DNA from: Collimonas sp. OK307
GTDB taxonomy: Bacteria > Pseudomonadota > Gammaproteobacteria > Burkholderiales > Burkholderiaceae_D
DNA: 64,000 bases
Assembly (NCBI RefSeq): GCF_900113705.1
Contig: NZ_FOQI01000013.1
Location: 62,001 to 126,000, forward strand
Direction: 5' to 3'
Under the pieces are notes generated by a model. It searched no databases and was not told the origin of the DNA. It saw only the letters and a program-made list of their open reading frames with translations. Below are positions 8,195-16,213 of the stretch, piece after piece (position 1 is the stretch's first letter; each line of letters begins with the position of its first letter). Made by a program: the position numbers and the translations under genes.

Positions 8195-9354
8195 GTTGCC
8201 GCCGTATTCTTGTTCTGATTCTTGTTCGAATTCTTGTCTTTAAGCAGGCGCGCGTGCTTGATCGCAGACCACATCACCAGCGGATGGCAGCGGCTATTAA
8301 CGTTCAGGCGCCACAGGAACAGCAAGCAGATGATGATCAGCGCCACCAGATGCATCGGCCACCAGGCAAATCCGAACGACATACGGCTTTGCACTACTGC
8401 GGCCTGGAAGATATTGGTCACGTTGCTATAAGTAATGAACAGCAACAGTGCAATCAGCAAGCTGGCCGAACGCCCCACCCGCGGATTCACAAAGCTGAGC
8501 GGTATGGCCAGCAACATCAGGCACAACGCCATGAACGGCAGCGACAAACGCCATAGCAACTCACCCATATTGAAGCCGTTGCGATCTTTTAATAAATCTG
8601 CCGTCGGCAATGCACGTGCCGATTTGTCGCCATTCACCGCTTGTGAATTACTGGCCACCAGCACGCCGTAACGCTCGAATTCCATGACTCGGAATTCGTT
8701 CTGGCTGGAGAGGACATCATAGCGGCGCCCTTTCGACAAAATCAGGAATTTATCGCCATTTTTATCCAGCTCGATATTGCCTTCCTGCGCTACCACGATG
8801 CTGTTCTTGCCGTCTTGCTGGGTATTCACGAAGACATTTTTCACCTTGCTGCTATCACCGGAAAATCCCTCCACGAAGAAGACCCGGTTAGCGGCCGCCG
8901 ACTCTTGAAACTTGCCGGGCGAAACCCGGGAGATGTCTTCACGCTTCTCGAAACGCTCACGGTATTGCGCGCTCTGGCTGTTGGCCCACGGGGTAGCCAC
9001 AAAACTCAGGACGGCAGTCAGGGCGATGATGGGCAGGCCGAACAACAATACCGGCCGGATCCAGCGCACCAGGCTCAGGCCGGATGCAAACCAGACCACC
9101 ATTTCCGAGTCTTGATAGCTGCGCGTAACCACCAGCAGCACCGAGATATAGCCGGTCAGGATCAGCAGGATCGGCATGTAGTTCAAGGATTGGAAACCGA
9201 TCAGCGCGACCACGTCCTGAGACGCAATCTGTCCTCCGGCTGCTTGTCCCAGAATCTTGATCAGCATCACCGTGATGATAATTGTGAAGAGCGTAGTAAA
9301 AACTGCACCGGCGGTGCTAATTAATTCGCGTCGGAGTGCGCGCTGAAAGATCAT
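8191..9354 (-). CDS. lptF: LPS export ABC transporter permease LptF
   Basis: Partner of LptG in the LPS exporter. The start is set at MIFQRALRREL (9354), the usual LptF N-terminus; the longer open frame would run into the pepA leader. 387 residues: N-terminal helices (VFTTLFTIIITVMLIKIL), periplasmic domain about 115-260, C-terminal helices including LLWRLSLPFMALCLMLLAI. Divergent from pepA with only 37 bases between the start codons, an arrangement common in proteobacteria. Confidence 0.93.
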   Translation of the reverse strand: MIFQRALRRELISTAGAVFTTLFTIIITVMLIKILGQAAGGQIASQDVVALIGFQSLNYMPILLILTGYISVLLVVTRSYQDSEMVVWFASGLSLVRWIRPVLLFGLPIIALTAVLSFVATPWANSQSAQYRERFEKREDISRVSPGKFQESAAANRVFFVEGFSGDSSKVKNVFVNTQQDGKNSIVVAQEGNIELDKNGDKFLILSKGRRYDVLSSQNEFRVMEFERYGVLVASNSQAVNGDKSARALPTADLLKDRNGFNMGELLWRLSLPFMALCLMLLAIPLSFVNPRVGRSASLLIALLLFITYSNVTNIFQAAVVQSRMSFGFAWWPMHLVALIIICLLFLWRLNVNSRCHPLVMWSAIKHARLLKDKNSNKNQNKNTAAT

Positions 9355-9391
9355 TGGGGAATATAATTGCGGATCAAAAAAGGAGTAAGTG

Positions 9392-10915
9392 ATGGACTTT
9401 AGCATAAAAACCAATGACGCAAAAACCTCAATTGCCTCTCTGAAAGCTGGCTGTATCGCAGTCGGGATCTATGAAAACAAGAAACTTTCGCCACAAGCGC
9501 AAGCTCTTGACAAATCTGGTGAAATCACTGCTGCACTGAAGTCGGGGGATATTTCCGGCAAACCAGGCTCCACCCTGTTGCTGCGCAAGGTCGCAGGCGT
9601 CGCCGCTGAGCGCGTCCTGTTGATCGGTCTCGGCACGGACGGCGAGCTGAGCGACAAGGTCATGTCGATGGCAGCCTTGTGCGTAGCGCGTGTTCTGTCG
9701 ACCCTGGGCGGCAACGATGCCTTGCTGGCATTGCCGTTCGACGGCATAGCCAAGCAAACCCCGGAACGCGACCTGGCGTGGGCCATTCGTAACAGCATCC
9801 TGGTGCTGCGCGAGAACAGCTACCGCTCGGACACTCTGAAAAGTAAGAAAGAGACAACATTATCCGGCATCAAGAAGATCGCCTTCCTGGTCGCGACCGC
9901 CCAAGCCGCGGTTGCCAAGGAAGCTATGGCGCAAGGCCTGGCGCTGGCCAACGGCATCGACCTGACCAAGGAACTGGGAAACCTGCCCGGCAACGTCTGC
10001 ACCCCGACTTACCTGGCTAACACAGCCAAGAAGCTGGCCAAGGAATTCAAGCTGACAGTCGAAGTACTCGACCGCAAACAGCTGGAAGCCTTGAAGATGG
10101 GCAGTTTCCTGTCGGTTGCACGCGGCGGCGGCGAAGCGCCGAAATTCATCATCATCAAGCATCTGGGCGGCAAAGCCAAAGATGCGCCGACGGTATTGGT
10201 CGGCAAGGGCATCACCTTTGACACCGGCGGCATCTCGCTCAAGGGCGGTTCCGGCATGGATGAGATGAAATACGACATGTGCGGCGCCGGTTCGGTGCTG
10301 GGCACAATGCGCGCCATCGCTGAACTGAAGCTGAAATTGAATGTGATCGGCGTCATCCCTGCCACCGAAAACATGCCATCCGGCACCGCCACCAAACCTG
10401 GCGACATCGTCACCTCCATGTCGGGCCTGACTATCGAAGTCTTGAACACCGATGCCGAAGGCCGCCTGGTGCTGTGCGATGCACTGACCTACGTCGAGCG
10501 CTTCAAACCGGCTGCCGTGGTCGATATCGCGACACTGACCGGTGCTTGCGTGACTTCGCTCGGCCACCATAACTCCGGACTGTTCACCCGTCACGACAGC
10601 GCGCATGATGCGCTGGCGAACGAGTTGCTCAGCGCCGGCAAGGCGACCGGCGACACCGCATGGCGCATGCCTATCGAAGATAGCTACCAAGAGCAGCTGA
10701 AGTCGAATTTTGCCGACATGGCGAATATCGGCGGCCCTGCCGGTGGCAGCATTACCGCAGCCTGTTTCCTGGAGCGTTACACCAAGAAATACACCTGGGC
10801 CCATCTGGACATCGCCGGTACGGCATGGAAGAGCGGCGCAGCCAAAGGCGCAACCGGACGGCCGGTGGCTTTGTTGACCACCTTCCTGATAAATCGCGCT
10901 GCTGCAGCCAAGTAA
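9392..10915 (+). CDS. pepA: Leucyl aminopeptidase (M17) PepA
   Basis: Cytosolic di-metal aminopeptidase; PepA proteins in some bacteria also bind DNA. 507 residues: N-terminal macro-like domain (to about 170) and catalytic domain. Metal-site motifs are visible: [12 protein letters not shown] with the ligand Lys and Asp, the [10 protein letters not shown] family signature, and TLTGACV. The ATG at 9392 is preferred over the GTG at 9389 because AAGGAG lies seven bases before it. A strong terminator follows. Confidence 0.96.
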   Translation: MDFSIKTNDAKTSIASLKAGCIAVGIYENKKLSPQAQALDKSGEITAALKSGDISGKPGSTLLLRKVAGVAAERVLLIGLGTDGELSDKVMSMAALCVARVLSTLGGNDALLALPFDGIAKQTPERDLAWAIRNSILVLRENSYRSDTLKSKKETTLSGIKKIAFLVATAQAAVAKEAMAQGLALANGIDLTKELGNLPGNVCTPTYLANTAKKLAKEFKLTVEVLDRKQLEALKMGSFLSVARGGGEAPKFIIIKHLGGKAKDAPTVLVGKGITFDTGGISLKGGSGMDEMKYDMCGAGSVLGTMRAIAELKLKLNVIGVIPATENMPSGTATKPGDIVTSMSGLTIEVLNTDAEGRLVLCDALTYVERFKPAAVVDIATLTGACVTSLGHHNSGLFTRHDSAHDALANELLSAGKATGDTAWRMPIEDSYQEQLKSNFADMANIGGPAGGSITAACFLERYTKKYTWAHLDIAGTAWKSGAAKGATGRPVALLTTFLINRAAAAK

Positions 10916-10934
10916 TCGGTAGATAGCAAAAACA

Positions 10935-10974
10935 AAAGGGCTGTTGGCGTTTATGCGCCAACAGCCCTTTTTTT
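10935..10974. terminator. Intrinsic terminator between convergent pepA and xthA
   Basis: A perfect 15-base stem (10935-10949 with 10956-10970) and six-base loop, followed by T-run 10968-10974 on the plus strand. A-runs on the left side make it usable from the minus strand as well, for xthA. Confidence 0.92.
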
Positions 10975-10975
10975 A

Positions 10976-11008
10976 CGTAGGTTGGGCACAAATGCGTGCC
11001 ACCCTACG
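10976..11008. repeat. REP-like palindrome with GGGCAC/GTGCC core
   Basis: Imperfect palindrome: CGTAGG and GGGCAC on the left, GTGCC and CCCTACG on the right, around AAATGC. Related palindromes with a GGGCAC..GTGCCC core lie in other intergenic gaps of this window (29138-29207, 38264-38282, 45775-45796). It sits directly after the pepA terminator. Confidence 0.55.
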
Positions 11009-11014
11009 CGGCGT

Positions 11015-11782
11015 TTAATCCAGCGTAGCGATTACCGGCGCATGATCAGACGGCTGCTCCCATTTGCGCGGCACTCTGTCGATCACGCAAGCGCTGCACC
11101 GCGACGCCAACGGTGGTGACAGCAGGATATGGTCGATCCGCATGCCGCGGTTCAGGCGGAATCCCATCTGCCGGTAATCCCACCAGCTGAACAGTTTCTC
11201 CGGCTGTTCAAACATGCGGAATGCATCGGTCAGCCCCAGTCCCTGCAAGCGGACAAATGCGGCGCGCTCAGGCGGCGACACCAGGTTCTGCCCGACCCAT
11301 GCAGCCGGGTCATGGACATCGCGATCTTCGGGCGCAATATTGTAGTCGCCCATCAAGGCCAGTTTCGGATGTTGCTTGCACTCGTCCTGCAACCAGTCGT
11401 GCAAGGCGTCCAGCCAAGCCAACTTGTATTGATACTTCTCCGTATCAGGCGCCTGGCCGTTCGGAATATAGGCGCAGACAATCCGCATACCGTCGATAGT
11501 GGCGGCGATGATCCGTTGCTGCAGGTCTTCATAGCGCGGGTTGTTCTTGACGACGTCGGTAATCGGATGGCGCGACAGGAGGGCCACCCCGTTATAGGTC
11601 TTCTGGCCGCTGAACGCCACGTGATAGCCCGCTGCCTCGATTTCCGCCGCGGGGAATTTGTCGTCCGTCAGCTTGGTTTCCTGCAAGGCCAATACGTCCA
11701 CCGGGTTATCGGCCAGCCATTGCAGCACTTGTGGCAAGCGCACCTTGAGGGAGTTGACGTTCCATGTCGCTATTTTCTGCAT
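11015..11782 (-). CDS. xthA: Exodeoxyribonuclease III XthA
   Basis: AP endonuclease / 3'-5' exonuclease of base-excision repair. The start is taken at MQKIATWNVNSLK (11782), the typical N-terminus; the longer frame adds 18 unconserved residues. 255 residues. Family motifs: LALQETKL (metal-binding Glu), GDYNIAPEDRDVHDP (active-site Asp/Asn), DYR and the final SDHAPVIATLD with the catalytic Asp-His pair. Convergent with pepA across a shared terminator. Confidence 0.94.
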   Translation of the reverse strand: MQKIATWNVNSLKVRLPQVLQWLADNPVDVLALQETKLTDDKFPAAEIEAAGYHVAFSGQKTYNGVALLSRHPITDVVKNNPRYEDLQQRIIAATIDGMRIVCAYIPNGQAPDTEKYQYKLAWLDALHDWLQDECKQHPKLALMGDYNIAPEDRDVHDPAAWVGQNLVSPPERAAFVRLQGLGLTDAFRMFEQPEKLFSWWDYRQMGFRLNRGMRIDHILLSPPLASRCSACVIDRVPRKWEQPSDHAPVIATLD

Positions 11783-11933
11783 ATTCGATTTCTTCACTAA
11801 ATAGGGTATTTGTGCTGCCTCAAGTTGATGAGGCATTGCTGATTTCTTTCCACCTTCGCACTTTACACCAAGCGGCGGCGATTTCCCGCCGTTGGAATCC
11901 GTTAGATCCCCAGATCAAATTACAACAAGCCAG

Positions 11934-11961
11934 TTGACATCTGCTGAATTTTATCTATAGT
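11934..11961 (+). promoter_or_regulatory. Sigma-70 promoter of the marR-MFS operon
   Basis: TTGACA at 11934-11939, 16-base spacer, TATAGT at 11956-11961. The predicted start point falls inside the palindrome at 11962-11987, so a protein bound there would block polymerase. The gene start is at 12014. Confidence 0.8.
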
Positions 11962-11987
11962 ATGCATATACATGGATGTATATGCAT
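11962..11987. promoter_or_regulatory. Perfect palindromic operator, probably for the adjacent MarR protein
   Basis: Two perfect 12-base arms, ATGCATATACAT (11962-11973) and ATGTATATGCAT (11976-11987), separated by GG. The palindrome begins at the base after the -10 box and ends 26 bases before the marR ATG. Size, symmetry and position fit an autoregulatory MarR operator; binding is inferred from position only. Confidence 0.75.
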
Positions 11988-12013
11988 TAATTTATAGCTG
12001 AGCAGGAAATTAC

Positions 12014-12466
12014 ATGATGAATAGTCAATGCAGTTGCTCGACGCTGCGGCAGCTGACCCGCAAGATGACGAATATCTACGATCATTACCTTGCCGCCGAC
12101 GAGCTCACCATCAGCCAGTATTCCTTGCTGGCCCGGATCGGTAAATATGGCCCCATCGGTGTGATTCCGCTGGCTAACAACATGGGCATGGATCGCAGCA
12201 CGATGAGCCGCACTCTCAAACCCTTGATTGCAGCAGGCTGGATAGAGACAGTCGATCTGCCGCTGGAAATGCTGACAGACAAGCGCTCGTTCGGCGTCAG
12301 CCTGAGCACCGATGGTCAGCGCAAGTGGCAGCAATCGATGCCTAACTGGCGCAAGGCACAAGATGTAATCAATACGATATTGGGCGACCAGACGCATCAA
12401 GCCCTGATGAATCTGGTCGATGACGCAAACGCAAAATTTGAACAAAACGAAAACGCCATTTTATGA
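12014..12466 (+). CDS. MarR-family transcriptional regulator
   Basis: A 150-residue winged-helix repressor. The DNA-binding core lies at about residues 35-105 (LTISQYSLLARIG, then LANNMGMDRSTMSRTLKPL as recognition helix, then a wing LTDKRSFGVSLS). Two Cys close to the N-terminus (CSCSTLR) are seen in a subgroup of MarR proteins. AGGAAATTAC precedes the start. It overlaps the MFS gene by four bases (ATGA) and has a perfect palindrome over its own start point, so it most likely controls itself and the transporter. The ligand is unknown. Confidence 0.9.
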   Translation: MMNSQCSCSTLRQLTRKMTNIYDHYLAADELTISQYSLLARIGKYGPIGVIPLANNMGMDRSTMSRTLKPLIAAGWIETVDLPLEMLTDKRSFGVSLSTDGQRKWQQSMPNWRKAQDVINTILGDQTHQALMNLVDDANAKFEQNENAIL

Positions 12467-13770
12467 ACCGGACCATACAAGCCATCATGTCGCGCACACG
12501 TTTCAGTTACGTGTGGATCATCGTCGGCATCACTTTCCTGGTGTTGCTGGCCGCTGCCGGCATCCGCGCCACGCCATCGGTGATGATCCTGCCGCTGGAA
12601 CATGAATTCGGCTGGAGCGTCACTACCATCTCCTTCGTCATCTCCGTCAATATCGCACTGTACGGCTTGATTGGACCATTTTCGGCGGCCGCCATGCAGC
12701 GCTACGGTATCCGCCCGATCGTGCTGGGGGCGCTGGTGTTGCTGGCGGTCGGTACTTTCCTCAGTACCTTCATGACCATGCCGTGGCATATGGTGCTGGC
12801 CTGGGGCATCCTGGTGGGAGCCGGTAGCGGCGTCGCCGCCAATACGTTGGCTGCAACGATCGTCAGCCGCTGGTTTGAAACCCGCCGCGGCCTGGCGATG
12901 GGCTTGCTGACGGCCAGCTCCGCCACCGGCCAGATGGTGTTCCTGCCGTTGATGGCTTACATGGTCGAGCATTACGGCTGGCGCTCGGTCGCCATCCTGG
13001 TGGCCAGCGTAGCGGCGTTGGCGATCCCGCTGGTGGCGATCTTTTTGCCGGAACGTCCGCAAGATATCGGCATGAAACGCTACGGCCAGTTTGAAGAACT
13101 ACCGCCAGACACTGCCAGCAAATCCAGAAATCCATTGACGATCGCGTTCCAGGCTTTGGGCAAAGCGGTCAAGATTCGCGATTTCTGGCTGCTGTTCTTC
13201 AGCTTCTTCATTTGCGGCATGAGCACCAACGGCTACATCGGTTCGCATTTCATCGCCATGTGCGGCGACTATGGCATTACAGCTGTCGGCGGCGCCAGCA
13301 TCCTGGCTGCGATGGGCATGCTGGATCTGGTCGGCACTACCATGTCCGGCTGGCTGTCGGACCGTTATAGCCCGCGGGTGCTGCTGTTCTGGTATTACTG
13401 GTTGCGCGGCGTGGCCTTGATTTTCCTGCCGCATGCATTCGGCCTCAGCTATTTCGGACTACCGGTATTCGCCTTGTTTTATGGATTGGACTGGATCGCA
13501 ACGGTACCGCCCACTGTGCGTTTGGCGAATGATGTATTCGGCCGCCTGGCTGCGCCTATCGTGTTTGGCTGGATCGTCGCCGGCCATCAACTCGGCGCCG
13601 CCAGCGCCACCATGCTGGCCGGCTCGCTGCGTAACAGCCTAGGCAGCTATACCCTATCGTCGGTGCTGATGGGCGCGGCTTGCATCGTGGCAGCGGTAAT
13701 GGTGCTGCGCATCAAAGGCCATCACGCCGGTGGCGATCTGATACCGGCAAGTCCGGTGTTGAGCCGCTAA
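12463..13770 (+). CDS. MFS transporter (OFA/MCT-like)
   Basis: A 435-residue inner-membrane carrier with about 12 hydrophobic segments. The first follows a short basic start (SYVWIIVGITFLVLLAAAGI). The cytoplasmic loop after helix 2 and the SRWFETRRGLAMG stretch after helix 4 recall the oxalate/formate and monocarboxylate branch of the superfamily. Translationally coupled to the marR gene upstream, so the substrate probably relates to the MarR ligand, either as an exported toxic compound or an imported acid. The direction of transport cannot be read. Confidence 0.85.
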   Translation: MNRTIQAIMSRTRFSYVWIIVGITFLVLLAAAGIRATPSVMILPLEHEFGWSVTTISFVISVNIALYGLIGPFSAAAMQRYGIRPIVLGALVLLAVGTFLSTFMTMPWHMVLAWGILVGAGSGVAANTLAATIVSRWFETRRGLAMGLLTASSATGQMVFLPLMAYMVEHYGWRSVAILVASVAALAIPLVAIFLPERPQDIGMKRYGQFEELPPDTASKSRNPLTIAFQALGKAVKIRDFWLLFFSFFICGMSTNGYIGSHFIAMCGDYGITAVGGASILAAMGMLDLVGTTMSGWLSDRYSPRVLLFWYYWLRGVALIFLPHAFGLSYFGLPVFALFYGLDWIATVPPTVRLANDVFGRLAAPIVFGWIVAGHQLGAASATMLAGSLRNSLGSYTLSSVLMGAACIVAAVMVLRIKGHHAGGDLIPASPVLSR

Positions 13771-13780
13771 CCGCTTATGG

Positions 13781-14419
13781 CTATGCGCGTGAATTCACGG
13801 CAGCCACGATATCGCTGGCCACCTGACGTGAATTCATGATGACGGTATGGATAGTCGGCAGCAGCTGCACCGGTATCGTGCCCAGCTGCACCTCTTTCAC
13901 CGACAGGATGCCATCGTTCGGCTCATCGCCGAACGGCATCCAGCTACCGCGCGGACCTTTGATGCCGGCATACACGCGCAACGGAATATCCGGAACCGGC
14001 AAGCTATCCATGAAATCCTGGCGTGCCAGCAACTGCCCCATTTCGCCTGTCAGCAACCGGAACAAACGCCACTGCGCCAGCTTGATCGCATAGCTGGAGG
14101 CCATGGTCGGCGGCGCCAGGAACACGCCCAGCTCGGGCGCCCGCGCCAGGTGCGGCAATACGGCACGTGTCAGCACGCAACCAAGCGAATGGCCAATGAT
14201 GATGAAGCGTTGGTCGCCGACGCGGGCCGTGATGAATTTACTGAGCCGTTCGACGCAGGGCAGCCAGCGTTCAAACGCGGCCGAATAAGCGAACAGATGG
14301 GTGGTGATTCCTGCTGCGCGCAGCCGTTTGGCGAGCAACAGCATCGATACCGGCGTGCGCCCCATGCCATGCACCAGGATGGCGTGTACGGTTGCACTAT
14401 CGGGCCGGCGGCCGTCCAT
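13781..14419 (-). CDS. Alpha/beta hydrolase
   Basis: This 212-residue protein has a lipase-like alpha/beta-hydrolase core: oxyanion-side HGMGRTP (about 17-23), nucleophile elbow GHSLG (Ser near 78), a candidate acid in DEPNDGILS (about 166-174), and a late His in IHTVIM. There is no signal peptide, so it is probably cytoplasmic. The VHAILVHGMGRTP start and small size resemble uncharacterised proteobacterial esterase/permease-associated hydrolases. It follows the 85-residue gene by six bases. Confidence 0.75.
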   Translation of the reverse strand: MDGRRPDSATVHAILVHGMGRTPVSMLLLAKRLRAAGITTHLFAYSAAFERWLPCVERLSKFITARVGDQRFIIIGHSLGCVLTRAVLPHLARAPELGVFLAPPTMASSYAIKLAQWRLFRLLTGEMGQLLARQDFMDSLPVPDIPLRVYAGIKGPRGSWMPFGDEPNDGILSVKEVQLGTIPVQLLPTIHTVIMNSRQVASDIVAAVNSRA

Positions 14420-14425
14420 TGCGCG

Positions 14426-14683
14426 TTACTCTTTCTTCTGCAACTGCTTTTCAAATGCAACGTCGAGTTTGCTGACGCGCTTCGGTTTTTGCGGGCCGTA
14501 AGCATTGACGAACCTGACAAAATCATCCAGCTCCAACGCCTCGCTCAAGCGGATCGGCGCATCAAAACCGGCGTTCTGCGTCAGGTAAAACAATTCCTCT
14601 GCGGTCCTTACCATCGAGTACCGGACATCGGTGCTACGGGCATTGAGACGTTCTACCGCCGCTGTGGCTCGAGTTGATCTCAT
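14426..14683 (-). CDS. Small conserved-looking protein, unknown function
   Basis: An 85-residue, highly charged protein that was not recognised. The start MRSTRATAAVERLNAR at 14683 has AGGAGAGCGCG directly before it, clearly better than the upstream in-frame ATG. The C-terminal end is Lys-rich (KPKRVSKLDVAFEKQLQKK). It is cytoplasmic with no membrane segment, six bases upstream of the hydrolase gene and likely in one operon with it. Confidence 0.65.
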   Translation of the reverse strand: MRSTRATAAVERLNARSTDVRYSMVRTAEELFYLTQNAGFDAPIRLSEALELDDFVRFVNAYGPQKPKRVSKLDVAFEKQLQKKE

Positions 14684-14748
14684 CGCGCTCTCCTGATATT
14701 CCTGATCTTTATCATCTTTGTCATCTGTTCCAACAATCTTCAATTTCG

Positions 14749-15639
14749 TTACAGTTCGCGCTGACTTGTGAAGCGCCGCGGCCGCCCGTCCAGCGGATCG
14801 ACGAAAGCAATTTCCCGCGCCAGCAACTTCAAGGGCGTCGACAGATCATCGCCTTTGCAGGGATACACATCGGGATAAAAGGCATCGTTGATAATCGGTA
14901 TTCCCAATGCTGCCAAATGTACGCGCAGTTGATGTTTCTTGCCGGTCAGCGGGCGCAGGCGGTACAAGCTGCATGTCGCGCGCCGCTCGATCAGCTCGAT
15001 GCGCGTCTCCGAATTCGGCTCGCCCGCCACTTCCTGCATGCGGAAAAACGGCGTGCCCTCCACCATGCGGCTGCGATACACCAGCGGCAATGCCAGATCC
15101 GGCGCGGTCGGCGCCAACGCCTCATAAGTCTTGTCGACCAGACGTTGCTGGAACAACGACTGGTAAGCGCCGCGGCTGCCGATGTCGTGGGAAAAAATCA
15201 CTACACCGGCAGTTTCCCTATCCAGGCGGTGGATCGGCGTCAAATCTGCCAGGCCGGTTTTTTTCTTAAGTCGTACCAGCAAAGTCTCGTGCAGAAAACG
15301 CCCGCTCGGAATCATCGGCAGAAAATGCGGTTTGTCAGCCACCAGTATCCGCTCATCCTGGTACAAGATGGTTTCTTCAAACGGAATCGGCGTCTCGGCC
15401 GGCGGCTCGCGATAATAGAAAATACACATGCCACGCCGGTAAGGACTATCCGGCATCAAACGCAAGCCATTGCCGTCGACTACCTCGCCGCGCGCCATGC
15501 GGGCTACCCAGGTAGCGCTATCAATGGCGGGGAAACGCTGTATCAGAAATGCCAGCAAATTCGGCCATTCGCCGACCGGCAGCCACAGATAGCTTGGTGC
15601 GACGCCATCCACAATTGGCAACGGCGATGGCTGCGTCAT
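14749..15639 (-). CDS. RluA-family RNA pseudouridine synthase
   Basis: Isomerises uridine in rRNA or tRNA. 296 residues from ATG 15639. The catalytic motif HRLDRETAG (137-145) holds the Asp nucleophile, and KKHQLRVHLAALGIPIINDAFYP is the RluA/RsuA C-terminal signature region. The N-terminal ~85 residues lack an evident S4 domain and may be a different RNA-binding part. The start shares one base with the stop of the acetyltransferase gene (TGATG), which supports this start. The target uridine is unknown. Confidence 0.85.
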   Translation of the reverse strand: MTQPSPLPIVDGVAPSYLWLPVGEWPNLLAFLIQRFPAIDSATWVARMARGEVVDGNGLRLMPDSPYRRGMCIFYYREPPAETPIPFEETILYQDERILVADKPHFLPMIPSGRFLHETLLVRLKKKTGLADLTPIHRLDRETAGVVIFSHDIGSRGAYQSLFQQRLVDKTYEALAPTAPDLALPLVYRSRMVEGTPFFRMQEVAGEPNSETRIELIERRATCSLYRLRPLTGKKHQLRVHLAALGIPIINDAFYPDVYPCKGDDLSTPLKLLAREIAFVDPLDGRPRRFTSQREL

Positions 15640-16130
15640 CACAACACCCGTTGCCAATAACCTACATCGATCCAGCGTTCGAATTTTTTACCGACTTGCG
15701 CGAAGTGCGCCACTTTTTCAAAGCCCATTTTTTCGTGCAACGCGATGCTGGCAGCATTTGGCAAGGCGATACCGCCGATCACAACATGCACCGGCAACTT
15801 CTTTAATTCGGCGATCAAGGCGCGATACAGCGCACTACCGAATCCCTTGCCACCCGCTGCGGGCGACAAATATACAGAAGCCTCGACGGCATGCTGGTAA
15901 GCCACGCGCGCACGCCATTTGGTGGCGTAGGCATAACCGAGAATCTTTCCATCCTCGACACATACCAGCCAGGGAAATTGGGAGGTTATATCGAGGATGC
16001 GATGTCCCATTTGCTCGGGCGTCACCGTTTCGGTTTCAAAACTGATGACGGTATCGAGGATATAAGGATTGTAGACGTCGCAAATGGCGGCTGCATCGGC
16101 GATAGTTGCCGGGCGAATGATGTGGGTCAT
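15639..16130 (-). CDS. GNAT N-acetyltransferase of the phosphinothricin acetyltransferase type
   Basis: This 163-residue acetyl-CoA dependent N-acetyltransferase has the PAT/MddA layout: IRPATIADAAAICDVYNPYI at the start, TVISFETE, then the acetyl-CoA loop GGKGFGSALY (about 95-104) and SIALHEKMGFEKVAHF near the end. Members acetylate phosphinothricin, methionine sulfoximine or similar analogues. The specific substrate is not readable. Coupled with the downstream pseudouridine synthase gene by a one-base overlap. Confidence 0.85.
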   Translation of the reverse strand: MTHIIRPATIADAAAICDVYNPYILDTVISFETETVTPEQMGHRILDITSQFPWLVCVEDGKILGYAYATKWRARVAYQHAVEASVYLSPAAGGKGFGSALYRALIAELKKLPVHVVIGGIALPNAASIALHEKMGFEKVAHFAQVGKKFERWIDVGYWQRVL

Positions 16131-16213
16131 GGCTATATGTCAGGTTACTTGGGCGAATGCACAATCATACCGTGCAATCGCCGTGCCAGGCAGCCGCCAT
16201 CAAATAGACAACA

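Noticed and set aside
9860-10804. 314-codon open frame on the minus strand
   Set aside because: Fully inside pepA on the other strand; Gly/His/Gln-rich shadow composition.
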